From UBA668 sp040081465 (GTDB lineage Bacteria; Actinomycetota; Acidimicrobiia; Acidimicrobiales; Ilumatobacteraceae): DNA of 64,000 nucleotides. A program made the position numbers and the translations under genes. Below the pieces are notes generated by a model. The model searched no databases and had not been told where the DNA came from. It worked only from the letters and a program-made list of their open reading frames with translations. Below are positions 24,405 through 34,113 of this stretch, piece after piece; the stretch's first letter is position 1; each line of letters begins with the position of its first letter. The stretch is taken from NCBI GenBank assembly GCA_040081465.1, contig JBEBGL010000001.1, positions 1-64,000 on the forward strand, in the 5' to 3' direction.

Positions 24405-26485
24405 ACCATGAAGTACGACGGGCCGCCAATCGCGCGCTGAACCGTGGGGCGACCGCTCGCCATGGGGCACCGCCGCGCCGCACGCCTGGTGCCTCGAGAC
24501 GCGCGCCACGCGCCGCACCCTCACCAGCGAGTTCTAGTCGTCGGCACGCGCCCGCGACGCCGGCAAGGCCAACGACCAAGCCGAGTGCCCGCAATCGTCC
24601 GTCGCAAAGCTCACGGCAGCGTCCACCTGAACGCGCGCGACAAAGTTCACGACGTACGCACGGCAAAGTCGCACGCACCGACAGGGTTGTTCGCCCACTG
24701 CAGAGGCGTGCCACAAAGCCGGTAGCGCACTTCCGGTCAGGCGATCCGCGCCGCCGCCTGCAGGTGGTCTTCGTCGTCAGCATGCTGCTGTTCGTGGCAG
24801 TGATTGGTCGCGTCGCGTTCTTGCAGACGGCCGGAAGCGAAGAGTTGCTTGCGGCGGGCCAAGCGCAAAGGGTTTCAGAGTCTGTGCTCGTCGCGGAGCG
24901 CGGCACCATCTTTGCTCGCGACGGCGGTGAGTTGGCCCTCAGCGTGTCGAGCAGCACTCTGTACGCCGACCCGCGACTGGTCACTGATCCGGCGGGCACC
25001 GCTGCATTGTTGGGCGCGATGTTGGACCTCTCCGCCGAGAAGCAGCAGTCGTTGCTCGAGAGCTTCACGACCAAAGAGCGCAGCTTCGTGTACATCATTC
25101 GCCAGATCGACGACGACCTAGCAGAGACAATTCTCGCGCTCGATCTGCCAGGAGTCGCCGCGCTTCATGAAGACAAGCGCATCATGCCGACAGGAGCTGT
25201 TGGTCGCAGCGTTCTTGGCATCACCGACATCGATGGTGTCGGACTCGCCGGAGTCGAATTGCAGTACAACGAAATGTTGACCGGTCGCAACGGTGAGCGT
25301 GTGCGTGAACACGACAAGGACGGTCGTTCAATTCCGGGTTCCGGCGCGACAACGATCGATCCGATTCCTGGCGACGACCTTGTGCTGACACTCGATCGCT
25401 CGTTTCAGTTCACGGTCGAACAAGCATTGATCGCGCGCGTCAATGAACTGTCGGCGAAAGGCGGCACGGTGATCGTGATCGACTCAGCGACCGGTGCCAT
25501 CTATGCCATCGCCAACGTGCAGCGCACACCGATTGCAGCGGATGGAACCGGGGGAGTTGTCGAAGTCACTTCCGGAAACATGGCTGCCGTCGAGGTCTAC
25601 GAACCCGGGTCGGTCGCGAAGGTGTTCAGCCTCGCGACGGTTGTCGATACCGGCGCCGCGGCCCCCGACACCGTCATCGATGTACCCGGATACATCATTT
25701 ACGACAAGGGCACGGCATGGGAAGAGAAGATCACCGACGCGGTGCCGCACGACCTGCAACCAATGTCGTTGCGTGACATCATCGTCAACTCGTCGAACAT
25801 CGGAACAGTGATGATGACCGAGAAGGTTGGGCACGAGCGCTTTGGTGGCTATCTCGAGGCGTTCGGGTTCGGCGAGAAGACTGCGCTCGGGTTTCCTGAT
25901 GAGAGTGCCGGCATCTTCAAATCGCCGAGTGAGTGGCAGGGTACCGAACGCGTCAACCCGGCATACGGCTACGGCTACTCAGTGACTTCGTTGCAATTGG
26001 TAGCCGCGGTCAACACAGTGGCCAATGGTGGGATGTACGTCGCTCCAAAGTTGTTGATGGCGACGCTCGGCGCCGATGGCAAGATCGTGGAAGCCGATCC
26101 TTCGCCAACGCACGAGGTGCTCTCACCGTCGACGGCGGCGACGATGACATCGCTTATGACAGAAGTCGTGTGCTACGGCACTGGAAAGTTGGCACAACTG
26201 CCCGGCATCTCGGTCGCTGGCAAAACCGGAACGGCGTACAAGTCCGAGGACGGCACGTATGGCGAAGCCGGTAGCCGCAAGTATCGGGCCAGTTTCGTTG
26301 GGTTCTTCCCGGCGCAGGCACCGCGCGTGACAATCCTGGTCACGATCGACGAGCCGGATCCGACGTCGCAGGACCGCTTCGGCGGCACGGCCGCGGCACC
26401 ACTGTTCACGACCGTGGCGACCGCTGCTATCCACGAACTAATGATCACGCCCCCGCCGAGCGACACCGGCTGCCCCGCAGCGTGA
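24401..26485 (+). CDS. ftsI: Septal peptidoglycan transpeptidase FtsI (class B PBP)
   Basis: 694 aa. A very basic Arg/Pro/Ser-rich cytoplasmic tail of about 118 residues, one membrane helix (about 121-138), a PBP dimerisation domain, and a transpeptidase domain with the active-site Ser404-x-x-Lys407 (EPGSVAK), SSN (464-466) and KTGT (608-611). It crosslinks septal peptidoglycan together with FtsW. GTG 24401 overlaps the ftsL stop. The unusually long basic tail is typical of actinobacteria but more extreme here. Confidence 0.95.
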   Translation: MNHEVRRAANRALNRGATARHGAPPRRTPGASRRAPRAAPSPASSSRRHAPATPARPTTKPSARNRPSQSSRQRPPERARQSSRRTHGKVARTDRVVRPLQRRATKPVAHFRSGDPRRRLQVVFVVSMLLFVAVIGRVAFLQTAGSEELLAAGQAQRVSESVLVAERGTIFARDGGELALSVSSSTLYADPRLVTDPAGTAALLGAMLDLSAEKQQSLLESFTTKERSFVYIIRQIDDDLAETILALDLPGVAALHEDKRIMPTGAVGRSVLGITDIDGVGLAGVELQYNEMLTGRNGERVREHDKDGRSIPGSGATTIDPIPGDDLVLTLDRSFQFTVEQALIARVNELSAKGGTVIVIDSATGAIYAIANVQRTPIAADGTGGVVEVTSGNMAAVEVYEPGSVAKVFSLATVVDTGAAAPDTVIDVPGYIIYDKGTAWEEKITDAVPHDLQPMSLRDIIVNSSNIGTVMMTEKVGHERFGGYLEAFGFGEKTALGFPDESAGIFKSPSEWQGTERVNPAYGYGYSVTSLQLVAAVNTVANGGMYVAPKLLMATLGADGKIVEADPSPTHEVLSPSTAATMTSLMTEVVCYGTGKLAQLPGISVAGKTGTAYKSEDGTYGEAGSRKYRASFVGFFPAQAPRVTILVTIDEPDPTSQDRFGGTAAAPLFTTVATAAIHELMITPPPSDTGCPAA

Positions 26486-27939
26486 CCGCCGTGGAACGCG
26501 TGCTCAGCGATCTGCTGGACAGCGCCGCGCTGGTCAACGCCGTTCTTAGTGGCGCCCCTCAGAGCGACGCCGGTCAGCGTGACGCTGCGATCTCCGGCGT
26601 CGTGTTCGACTCTCGGCGCGTAACGCGCGGGTCGCTCTTCTGTTGCATACCCGGCGATGAACACGATGGTCACGACTTCGCCGCGGCCGCGGTTTCGGCA
26701 GGGGCCGTTGCGTTGTTATGCGAACGAGAGTTGGCACTGCCGGTTCCGCAGGTCGTGGTGGCCGATGCGCGCGCGGCGATGGGTCCTCTGGCTGCTGCGT
26801 TCTACGGCCAACCATCGCATCATCTGATGTTGATTGGCGTCACAGGAACGAACGGCAAGACAACGACTTGCAGCTTGCTAGCAAGTGTGCTGCGTTCAGC
26901 CGGAGTAGCAACTGGTGTCATTGGTACCTTGACCGGTAAGCACACGACGCCGGAAGCCCCCGATCTGCAAGCGCAGTTGGCGGGCTTCGTCGCGCAAGGC
27001 ACGAAGGCGGTAGTAATGGAGGTGTCATCGCATGCGCTCGCACTTCATCGCGTAGCTGGATGCCATTTCCAACTCGCGGTGTTCACCAATCTCGGACGAG
27101 ATCATCTCGATCTGCACGGCACCATCGAGAAGTACTTCGCAGCGAAGGCGAGCCTGTTCCGACCAGAGTTAAGCGCGCAAGGTGTCGCCAACGTCGACGA
27201 TCCACGTGGTCGGCACTTGGTCGACAACGCACCGATACCCATGACTGAGTTCTCGATGCGCGACATCAGCAACTTGGTGGTCACTCCAACGAGTCACAAG
27301 TACGGGTGGCGCGGCGCTGAGGTGAGCGTCGGAATCGGTGGCGCGTTCAACGCGATGAACAGTCTTGCCGCGGCGACGGCGGCCGCCGCGCTGGATATTC
27401 CGACCGAAGTCATCGCCAGCGGACTAGCCAATGCTCCTGCGGTCCCAGGGCGATTTGAACCCGTGCACGCCGGCCAGCTCTTCGACGTCATCGTCGACTT
27501 TGCGCACACACCCGATGGCCTTCGAGAGGCGCTGCCCGCCGCCCGCGCCGCTGCGGTCGGGCGGGTAATCGCAGTGTTCGGGTGCGGCGGAGACAGGGAC
27601 CGAGAGAAGAGGCCCGAAATGGGGGCGGTCGCAGCTCAGCTGGCCGACCTAGTCGTCGTAACTTCCGACAATCCGCGCTCGGAGGACCCGCTCGCGATCA
27701 TCGATGCCGTCATCGCCGGGGTGCCTGCCGACTACCGTAAACGTGTTGTGAGTGAACCCGACCGCCGCCGAGCATTCGCCGCGGCGTTCCAAATGGCGAA
27801 ACCAGGCGATGTTGTCGTGATCGCGGGCAAGGGTCACGAGACCACGCAAACGATCGGCGGGGCCGTCAATCCGTTCGACGATCACGCGGTCGCGCAAGCC
27901 TTGTTGCGCGAGATCGAGCAATTGGGAGCGCAAAAATGA
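26482..27939 (+). CDS. murE: UDP-MurNAc-tripeptide synthetase MurE (meso-DAP type)
   Basis: 485-aa Mur ligase that adds meso-diaminopimelate to UDP-MurNAc-L-Ala-D-Glu. ATP site GVTGTNGKTTT, carbamylated-Lys region, and the amino-acid selectivity motif DNPR (396-399), which marks meso-DAP rather than lysine. The GTG overlaps the ftsI stop (GTGA), and the 3' end overlaps mraY (ATGA), so no room remains for murF, which normally lies between them. Confidence 0.95.
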   Translation: MTAVERVLSDLLDSAALVNAVLSGAPQSDAGQRDAAISGVVFDSRRVTRGSLFCCIPGDEHDGHDFAAAAVSAGAVALLCERELALPVPQVVVADARAAMGPLAAAFYGQPSHHLMLIGVTGTNGKTTTCSLLASVLRSAGVATGVIGTLTGKHTTPEAPDLQAQLAGFVAQGTKAVVMEVSSHALALHRVAGCHFQLAVFTNLGRDHLDLHGTIEKYFAAKASLFRPELSAQGVANVDDPRGRHLVDNAPIPMTEFSMRDISNLVVTPTSHKYGWRGAEVSVGIGGAFNAMNSLAAATAAAALDIPTEVIASGLANAPAVPGRFEPVHAGQLFDVIVDFAHTPDGLREALPAARAAAVGRVIAVFGCGGDRDREKRPEMGAVAAQLADLVVVTSDNPRSEDPLAIIDAVIAGVPADYRKRVVSEPDRRRAFAAAFQMAKPGDVVVIAGKGHETTQTIGGAVNPFDDHAVAQALLREIEQLGAQK

Positions 27940-28991
27940 TCGCCGTCATGATCGCGGGAGCAACGGCAATGCTGGCCGCGCTGTTCGGGACTCGCTACCT
28001 GATCACGTTCTTCCGCGATCGCGGCAAGGGCCAGCCGATTCTGGGTAAGGACGACCACGGTCCAGAACACCACATGCACAAGCAAGGCACGCCGACGATG
28101 GGCGGGCTCGCGATCGTCGTCGCCGCGCTACTCGGCTGGCTAGTGGCGCACTTGCGGCCAGGGCTCGCGCTTTCGGACCAGACGATGATCATGTGGGTTG
28201 GCGTCGCCGTGATGGGAACCATGGGTTTCCTCGACGACTACATCAAGGTACGCAAGGGCCACAACCGGGGCATCTTCTGGAAGCGCAAGAGCTACATCAC
28301 GCTGGGGCTTTCGGTCCTTCTCGCGTGGTGGCTGGTCGCCGCAACCGGATTGAGTGAGACGCTCTCGTTTACCCGCTCAACGCTGCCGGGTTGGCATCTG
28401 CCATGGCCATTACTCGTTGTGCTGTCGGGACTCATCGTGTGGAGCACGAGCAATTCGGTGAATGTCACTGATGGCCTCGATGGCCTGGCCGCCGGCTCAG
28501 CGATGATGGGGTTCCTCGCTTTCACGATCATCGCCTACTGGGCATTCCGTAACCCCGACGTATACGGCGCAGTAGTCAACCCCCTCGACCTTGCCGTGTT
28601 TGCTGCCGCGTTCGGCGGTGCGTGCGCAGGTTTTCTTTGGTTCAACGCGGCACCAGCGCGCATCATCATGGGCGATGTTGGCGCGCTCGGGTTGGGCACC
28701 GCGTTAGCGCTGCTTGCGCTGACTACGAACACTCAATTGCTGTTGATCCTGATTTGCGGCATCAACGTGATGGAGGCTGGCTCGGTCGCGGTGCAAATGA
28801 CCATCTTCAAAGCATCAGGCCGCAAGAAGCGTTTCTTCCGCATGACTCCGATCCACCATCACTTCGAACTCTCCGGTTGGCCGGAGACAACAGTCATCAT
28901 CCGATTCTGGATCATTTCGGGCGTGTGCGTCGCTAGTGCGCTCGGCATCTTCATCGGCGACTTCACGCGCGTGACTGAGAACCTCCGATGA
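27936..28991 (+). CDS. mraY: Phospho-MurNAc-pentapeptide translocase MraY
   Basis: 351-aa polytopic membrane enzyme making lipid I from UDP-MurNAc-pentapeptide and undecaprenyl phosphate. It has about ten hydrophobic helices and the catalytic motifs GFLDDYIK, NSVNVTDGLDGLAAG and MTPIHHHFE. The usual GDTGSLALG reads GDVGALGLG here, with the catalytic Asp kept. ATG overlaps the murE stop and its stop overlaps murD. Confidence 0.95.
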   Translation: MIAVMIAGATAMLAALFGTRYLITFFRDRGKGQPILGKDDHGPEHHMHKQGTPTMGGLAIVVAALLGWLVAHLRPGLALSDQTMIMWVGVAVMGTMGFLDDYIKVRKGHNRGIFWKRKSYITLGLSVLLAWWLVAATGLSETLSFTRSTLPGWHLPWPLLVVLSGLIVWSTSNSVNVTDGLDGLAAGSAMMGFLAFTIIAYWAFRNPDVYGAVVNPLDLAVFAAAFGGACAGFLWFNAAPARIIMGDVGALGLGTALALLALTTNTQLLLILICGINVMEAGSVAVQMTIFKASGRKKRFFRMTPIHHHFELSGWPETTVIIRFWIISGVCVASALGIFIGDFTRVTENLR

Positions 28992-30361
28992 CGAAGCCGA
29001 TCGCATTGGTGTATGGCCTCGCACTCGCCGGCGATGCGCTCGCGCATCAGCTCGTAAAGCGCGGCTGGTCTGTACTCGTCGCGGACGACAATCCAACCGA
29101 GGCCAAGCGCGCGCTGGCTCGCGGTCTTGGAGCGACGCTCGGTGGCCAACCCGATGCTCCGGGACTGGAACAACTCGTCGAACAGTGCGACATGGTGTGC
29201 CCGGCGCCTGGTGTTCCCGAGACCCACGCCGTCATCACCGCCGCTTGTCACGTCGGTGTGCCGATCCGGACAGAGATCGATCTTGCTTACGAGTGGGAAC
29301 AAGAGCGTCCGCAAGGGCCACGCCCGATTCTCGCCATCACCGGCACAGACGGCAAGACAACGACAACAATGCTGGTGGCGCACATCTTGAATACCGCAGG
29401 GCATCGCGCTGCGGCCGTCGGCAACACCGAAGTGCCGTTCGCCGCTGCTCTCGACGGCGAAGCGTTTGCCGATGTCGATGTGTTCGCTGTCGAGTGCAGC
29501 AGCTTTCGATTGAACTGGCTCGATTCGTTTCGTGCGGAAGCTGCGGTTTGGTTGAACCTCGCGCCGGATCACCAGAACTGGCACAATTCGATGGCCGCTT
29601 ACGAAGCGGCGAAGGCCCGCATTTGGGCACATCGCCGCTCGACTGACGTCGCAATCGGCTTTGCCGACGATCCGATCGTGATGCGCAACCTGCAAGCCGC
29701 TGGCGGAATCACGCGCACGTTCGCGACCAGTGATGCCGACTACCACGTCCACTCGTCGCCTAACGGCGGACATCTCGTCGGTCCTGCCGGCGTCATAGCG
29801 GCGGTGAGTTCGATGACGCGAGCGCTGCCGCACGATCTGACCAACGCATTGGCAGCGGCAGCGTTGGTGCTCGAGACCGGTCTCGCGGATGTTCCCGCAA
29901 TCGCCGCTGCACTCGCAACCTTCCGCCATCCGCCGCACCGCATCGAACCGGTCGGGGTAATCGATGGTGTGCGTTGGTTCAACGACTCGAAGGCAACGTC
30001 GCCGCACGCCGCTCTGACTGCCATTCGATCCTTCGATCATGTCGTGTTGCTGGCTGGCGGACTCAACAAAGGTCTCGACTTGTCGAGCCTGGCGACGGAG
30101 AAGGATCGCATCAAGGCGGTAATTGGATTGGGTTCGTCGGCCGGTGACATCACCGATGCGTTTGAGGGCCTGTGCCCCACAAGTGTCGCAACCTCTATGA
30201 AAGAAGCCGTGTCGATGGCCGACAAACTCGCTGTAGTCGGCGACGTCGTGTTGCTCTCGCCAGCGTGCGCGAGTTTCGATTGGTATCCCACGGGTGGTTA
30301 CCCAGAGCGCGGCGACGACTTCCGTCAACTCGTAGCAGAACTAGCAGGCGCTCGTGGCTAG
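28988..30361 (+). CDS. murD: UDP-MurNAc-L-Ala:D-Glu ligase MurD
   Basis: 457-aa cytoplasmic Mur ligase adding D-glutamate. Motifs: N-terminal VYGLALAGDALA (UMP-binding Rossmann part), SPAPG-like CPAPGVPETH, ATP loop ITGTDGKTTTT, and DSKATSPHAALTA in the C-terminal domain followed by LLAGGLNKGLD. The ATP loop reads GTDGKTTT where most MurD have GTNGKTT. Start overlaps the mraY stop; the last 8 bp overlap ftsW. Confidence 0.94.
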   Translation: MTKPIALVYGLALAGDALAHQLVKRGWSVLVADDNPTEAKRALARGLGATLGGQPDAPGLEQLVEQCDMVCPAPGVPETHAVITAACHVGVPIRTEIDLAYEWEQERPQGPRPILAITGTDGKTTTTMLVAHILNTAGHRAAAVGNTEVPFAAALDGEAFADVDVFAVECSSFRLNWLDSFRAEAAVWLNLAPDHQNWHNSMAAYEAAKARIWAHRRSTDVAIGFADDPIVMRNLQAAGGITRTFATSDADYHVHSSPNGGHLVGPAGVIAAVSSMTRALPHDLTNALAAAALVLETGLADVPAIAAALATFRHPPHRIEPVGVIDGVRWFNDSKATSPHAALTAIRSFDHVVLLAGGLNKGLDLSSLATEKDRIKAVIGLGSSAGDITDAFEGLCPTSVATSMKEAVSMADKLAVVGDVVLLSPACASFDWYPTGGYPERGDDFRQLVAELAGARG

Positions 30362-31556
30362 CTCTGCAACACTCATCGGCGATCGCAGGCGAGCGGCGCA
30401 CGCGCGACTCGACGCGATGCGACGCCATCCGACCCGACGGACCGATGTGCGCCCGGCCGCGCCGCCGCCGGCTGCGTTCTACGTCATCGCCGTCGTGACC
30501 ACCGTGCTGACAATGCTCGGTCTCGTGATGGTGATGTCGGCGACTTCCATCAAGGAGTTCAATGACGGTCGCTCGCCATGGGGATTGTTCAACAAGCAAC
30601 TGCTGTGGGCAATTGTCGGCTGCTTCGGACTTTGGTTCGCGATGCGAGTCCCGACACGTCGTTGGCGACCACTGATTCCGCCGTTGCTACTCGGTGCCTG
30701 CGGACTGATGTTGTTGCCTTTTCTTGATGGCATCGGCAGTCGAGTCAACGACGCCAGTTCGTGGGTCGTGATCGGTCCGCTGAACTTTCAGCCGAGCGAG
30801 TTCTTGAAGCTGGCCGTCCTGCTCGCTTGCGCCAAACTGTTGGCGTCTCGGCACGACGAGATGTACGACCCAAAGCGCACAATGTTTCCAGTTCTCGCCA
30901 TCGCGCTCGTCGCGGCTTCGCTCTGCCTCGTACAGGGCGATCTTGGGTCGGCGATCGTGCTTGGTTGCATCGTGTTCGCGATGGTCTTCGTGGCCGGCGC
31001 TCCATTGCTACCGATGATGGCTGCCGGCTCGGTCGGCATGGTCGGCGCGCTGATGTTCGTGGCGTCAAGCCCGCGCCGTCAGGCGCGCTTCACGGCGTTC
31101 ATGGATATTGCGACGCACAAGGACCACCTCAGCTATCAGACGTGGCAGGCGATGATCTCGATTGCCGAAGGTGGAGTAACGGGCTCGGGCGTTGGCCGCG
31201 GCGGTACCAAGCTCGGCGAGTTCCTGCCGCTCGCGCAGAGCGACTTCATCTTCGCGGTCGTGGCAGAAGAACTTGGAATGATCGGTGTCGTCGCGGTGCT
31301 CGGCGGTTTCATGGCGCTCGCGTATGCGGGTGTTCAGGTTGCACTGCTCGCGACTCACGATCGGTTTGAGCAATTGCTTGCGGGCGGAATTGCATGCTGG
31401 TTAGTAGTGCAGACCATCATCAACGTCGGGGGTGTGACTGGCCTGCTGCCCGTTACCGGCCTCACCTTGCCCTTCTTCTCGACGGGCGGTAGCTCGCTGT
31501 TTGTCACCCTGGTGGCGATGGGTCTGCTGCTCAACGTCGCTCGCAACGTGCGATGA
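30354..31556 (+). CDS. ftsW: Septal peptidoglycan polymerase FtsW (SEDS)
   Basis: 400-aa SEDS glycosyltransferase with about ten membrane helices. Typical segments: SSWVVIGPLNFQPSEFLKLA, VAEELGMIGV, and PVTGLTLPFFSTGGSSL. The usual QPDLGTA motif reads QGDLGSA. It polymerises lipid II at the septum together with FtsI. GTG 30354 begins inside the end of murD, leaving a short basic cytoplasmic tail of about 40 aa. Confidence 0.94.
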   Translation: MASSATLIGDRRRAAHARLDAMRRHPTRRTDVRPAAPPPAAFYVIAVVTTVLTMLGLVMVMSATSIKEFNDGRSPWGLFNKQLLWAIVGCFGLWFAMRVPTRRWRPLIPPLLLGACGLMLLPFLDGIGSRVNDASSWVVIGPLNFQPSEFLKLAVLLACAKLLASRHDEMYDPKRTMFPVLAIALVAASLCLVQGDLGSAIVLGCIVFAMVFVAGAPLLPMMAAGSVGMVGALMFVASSPRRQARFTAFMDIATHKDHLSYQTWQAMISIAEGGVTGSGVGRGGTKLGEFLPLAQSDFIFAVVAEELGMIGVVAVLGGFMALAYAGVQVALLATHDRFEQLLAGGIACWLVVQTIINVGGVTGLLPVTGLTLPFFSTGGSSLFVTLVAMGLLLNVARNVR

Positions 31557-32677
31557 CGCGCACCGCCGCGGCTGGCGGAACGTTCGCCGTGATCACCGGT
31601 GGCGGTACTTCTGGCCACGTACTTCCCGCACTCGCCATCGCCGACGCGTTAGTGGCAGCAGGTCATGAGCGCGACTCGATCCACTACGTCGGCGGCGAAC
31701 ACGGCGTTGAGGTCGCGCTGCTGGCACCAACGGGATACCCAACCACCTTTCTCGACGTCGTCGGATTGCAGCGCAACTTCTCGAAGCGGAATCTCGCATT
31801 CCTGCCCAAGTTGCTGCGCTCGGTGCGCGCGGCCAAACGGTTGCTTCGAGAACTGCAGCCGGCGGTCGTGGTCAATGTCGGTGGCTACGCCAGCTTTCCT
31901 GCGACGTACGCGGCTCGGCGCAGAAAGGTTCCGTATGTCGTCGTGTCTTGGGATCATCGGCCAGGCCTTGTGTCGCGACTGATGGGGCGGGGGGCGACCG
32001 CATGTGCCGTGGCCAACGTCGACTCGTCGCTACCAAATGCGCGGGTCACGGGTGCGCCAGTGCGATCCGAAATCATTGGGCTCGATCGGGCGTCGTCGCG
32101 CGAGTCTGCTCGCGAACTGCTCGACCTCGCTGGCGATCGCTTCGTCGTCGCGGTCGTGTGTGGGTCGCTCGGCGCCGCCGCAATCAACACGGTGGTATCC
32201 GAAGCAGTCGATCGCCTCGCATCGCGTCGTGATCTGGCGATTTATCACGTTGTCGGTGAACGGTTCCTTGGACAAGCCGCGCCCAGTCGCGACGGCCAAT
32301 CCGGCATTCTGTATCGCGTGATTGGCTACGAAGCGCAGATGGCGAACCTATACGCCGCTGCTGATCTGCTGATTACGCGCGCTGGCGCGGGCACGTTGGC
32401 TGAACTGGCAACAGTCGGGGCCCCGGCGATCGTTGTACCGTGGCCCGACGCGTCCGAGAACCATCAACTGGCGAACGCCAAGTTGCTCGCGGATGTTGGG
32501 GCGGTTGTGCTGATCGAGCAGGACGCCTTGACACCCGAGCGACTGATAGCCGAGGTCGAGCATTTCCTGACGGAACCGACCGCGCTCGCCGAGCTGGCAG
32601 CGAACGCCCGCGCTGCCGGCGCCGTTCATCGCAGTGGAAAACTGGTCGCACTGATCGAGGAAGTTGCCAACCGATGA
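31553..32677 (+). CDS. murG: Lipid II synthase MurG
   Basis: 374-aa peripheral GT28 transferase that adds GlcNAc to lipid I on the inner membrane face. GGGTSGHVLPALAIADAL is the acceptor-side glycine loop; NVGGYASFPATYAA and RAGAGTLAELATVGAPAIVV with WPDASENHQLANA mark the donor domain. ATG overlaps the ftsW stop (ATGA) and the stop overlaps murC. Confidence 0.95.
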   Translation: MTRTAAAGGTFAVITGGGTSGHVLPALAIADALVAAGHERDSIHYVGGEHGVEVALLAPTGYPTTFLDVVGLQRNFSKRNLAFLPKLLRSVRAAKRLLRELQPAVVVNVGGYASFPATYAARRRKVPYVVVSWDHRPGLVSRLMGRGATACAVANVDSSLPNARVTGAPVRSEIIGLDRASSRESARELLDLAGDRFVVAVVCGSLGAAAINTVVSEAVDRLASRRDLAIYHVVGERFLGQAAPSRDGQSGILYRVIGYEAQMANLYAAADLLITRAGAGTLAELATVGAPAIVVPWPDASENHQLANAKLLADVGAVVLIEQDALTPERLIAEVEHFLTEPTALAELAANARAAGAVHRSGKLVALIEEVANR

Positions 32678-34113
32678 GCGCGTTCGACTTGTCGCAGCGG
32701 CGCTCGGTGCACGTCATCGGAGTCGGTGGGCCCGGTATGAGCGCGATCGCCATTGCGCTTGCCGAGATGGGTCACACCGTGTCGGGCAGCGACATGCGCG
32801 AGCAAACCGTGCTCGAGCGAGTTCGTGCCGCTGGCGTGCAGGTGAACGTGGGCCACTCGCGAGTGGTGGTACACGGGTGCGATGCGGTTACCTATAGCAC
32901 CGCCATCCCCGAGCGAAACATTGAACGCGACGAAGCCGTTGCGACGGGAGTTCCCGCGCTCCATCGATCGGCGATGTTGGCGGCGATTTGCGCGCAAGCG
33001 AAGTCGCTCGGCGTTGCTGGCACTCACGGCAAGACCACGACGGCGTCGATGCTGATGTTGATCCTTGCGCACGCGGGTTGGCGGCCGAGTTTCGTGATCG
33101 GCGGCGACGTCACGGATATGGGAACGGGCGCGCAGTGGACTGGCGGCGAGTGGTTCGTCGTTGAAGCTGATGAAAGCGACGGAACTCATCTTGCGCTCCC
33201 GTTGCACGGCACCATCCTCACCAACGTCGAGGCCGACTTCTTGGACTTCTACGGCTCTTTGGAGGAGATGGTTGCTGGCTTTGATCGTTACCTGAATCAG
33301 GTGGTGGGTCCGAAAGTGCTCTGCCTCGACGACGAGGTTTGTGCCCGACTTGCCGCCGCTCACAATGCGACGACATATGGCACATCGCCATCGGCTGACT
33401 TCCGCGCGTGCAACATCAAAGCGGGCAACGGCGCCATGACCTTCGACGTTGAACACAATGGGTCGAGTCTTGGTTCGGTATCGCTGCCGCTGCGCGGTTT
33501 GCATAACGTTCTCAACGCCACCGGTGCACTCGCCATGGCGATAACGATCGGTGTCCCGTTCGAAGTAGTTGTCGCGGCGCTTGCCAAGTTCGGGGGCGTC
33601 GCTCGACGATTCGACATTAGAGGAGTCGACGACGGCGTCACCTTCGTGGATGACTATGCGCACTTGCCTGCCGAGATCGCCGCAGTACTCGCGGCTGCTC
33701 GCGGCAGCGGCGACGGTTGGCGCAGAGTCATCGGAGTCTTTCAACCGAATCGATTCAACCGCATGGCCACGATGTCGCCCGACTATCGCGACTCGTTCGC
33801 CGACGCTGATGTCGTTGTGCTGACCGAGATTTACCCGTCGGGTACCACGCCGATTCCGGGAGTTACTGGCAAATTGGTAGTCAATGCCGTACTAGACGCC
33901 CATCCAGGTAGCACGATGGTGTGGATGCCGCGACGTGACGACCTTGTCGATTATCTCGCTCGCAACTTGCGTGCTGGCGATGTCTGCGTTTCGATGGGTT
34001 GCGGCGACATCAGCTCCCTGCCCGATGAAGTGCAACTTCGACGAGCGACATTTCGTTCAACTAGCAGTTCAACTAGTAGGTCAACTAGTAATTCAACGGC
34101 GCGGCAACGATGA
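32674..34113 (+). CDS. murC: UDP-MurNAc:L-Ala ligase MurC
   Basis: 479-aa Mur ligase that starts the stem peptide. N-terminal IGVGGPGMSAIA, ATP loop VAGTHGKTTTASM, VVEADESDGT, and DDYAHLPAEI (usual DDYGHHP with Gly-His replaced by Ala-His-Leu) followed by VFQPNRFNR. The C-terminus ends in a low-complexity Ser/Thr/Arg tail encoded by a 12-bp tandem repeat, beyond the usual end of the family. ATG overlaps the murG stop. Confidence 0.94.
   Translation: MSAFDLSQRRSVHVIGVGGPGMSAIAIALAEMGHTVSGSDMREQTVLERVRAAGVQVNVGHSRVVVHGCDAVTYSTAIPERNIERDEAVATGVPALHRSAMLAAICAQAKSLGVAGTHGKTTTASMLMLILAHAGWRPSFVIGGDVTDMGTGAQWTGGEWFVVEADESDGTHLALPLHGTILTNVEADFLDFYGSLEEMVAGFDRYLNQVVGPKVLCLDDEVCARLAAAHNATTYGTSPSADFRACNIKAGNGAMTFDVEHNGSSLGSVSLPLRGLHNVLNATGALAMAITIGVPFEVVVAALAKFGGVARRFDIRGVDDGVTFVDDYAHLPAEIAAVLAAARGSGDGWRRVIGVFQPNRFNRMATMSPDYRDSFADADVVVLTEIYPSGTTPIPGVTGKLVVNAVLDAHPGSTMVWMPRRDDLVDYLARNLRAGDVCVSMGCGDISSLPDEVQLRRATFRSTSSSTSRSTSNSTARQR
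34056..34097 (+). repeat. 12-bp tandem repeat at the murC 3' end
   Basis: About 3.5 units of a 12-bp sequence of the form ttcaactagtag between 34056 and 34097, with single-base differences. In frame it encodes Ser-Thr-Ser-(Ser/Arg/Asn) units. The length is a multiple of three, so copy-number change would alter only the tail of MurC. Confidence 0.85.

Noticed and set aside
28859..30328. Long minus-strand reading frame opposite murD
   Set aside because: Shadow of murD on the other strand; composition is Arg/His-rich with no domain, while murD has all family motifs.
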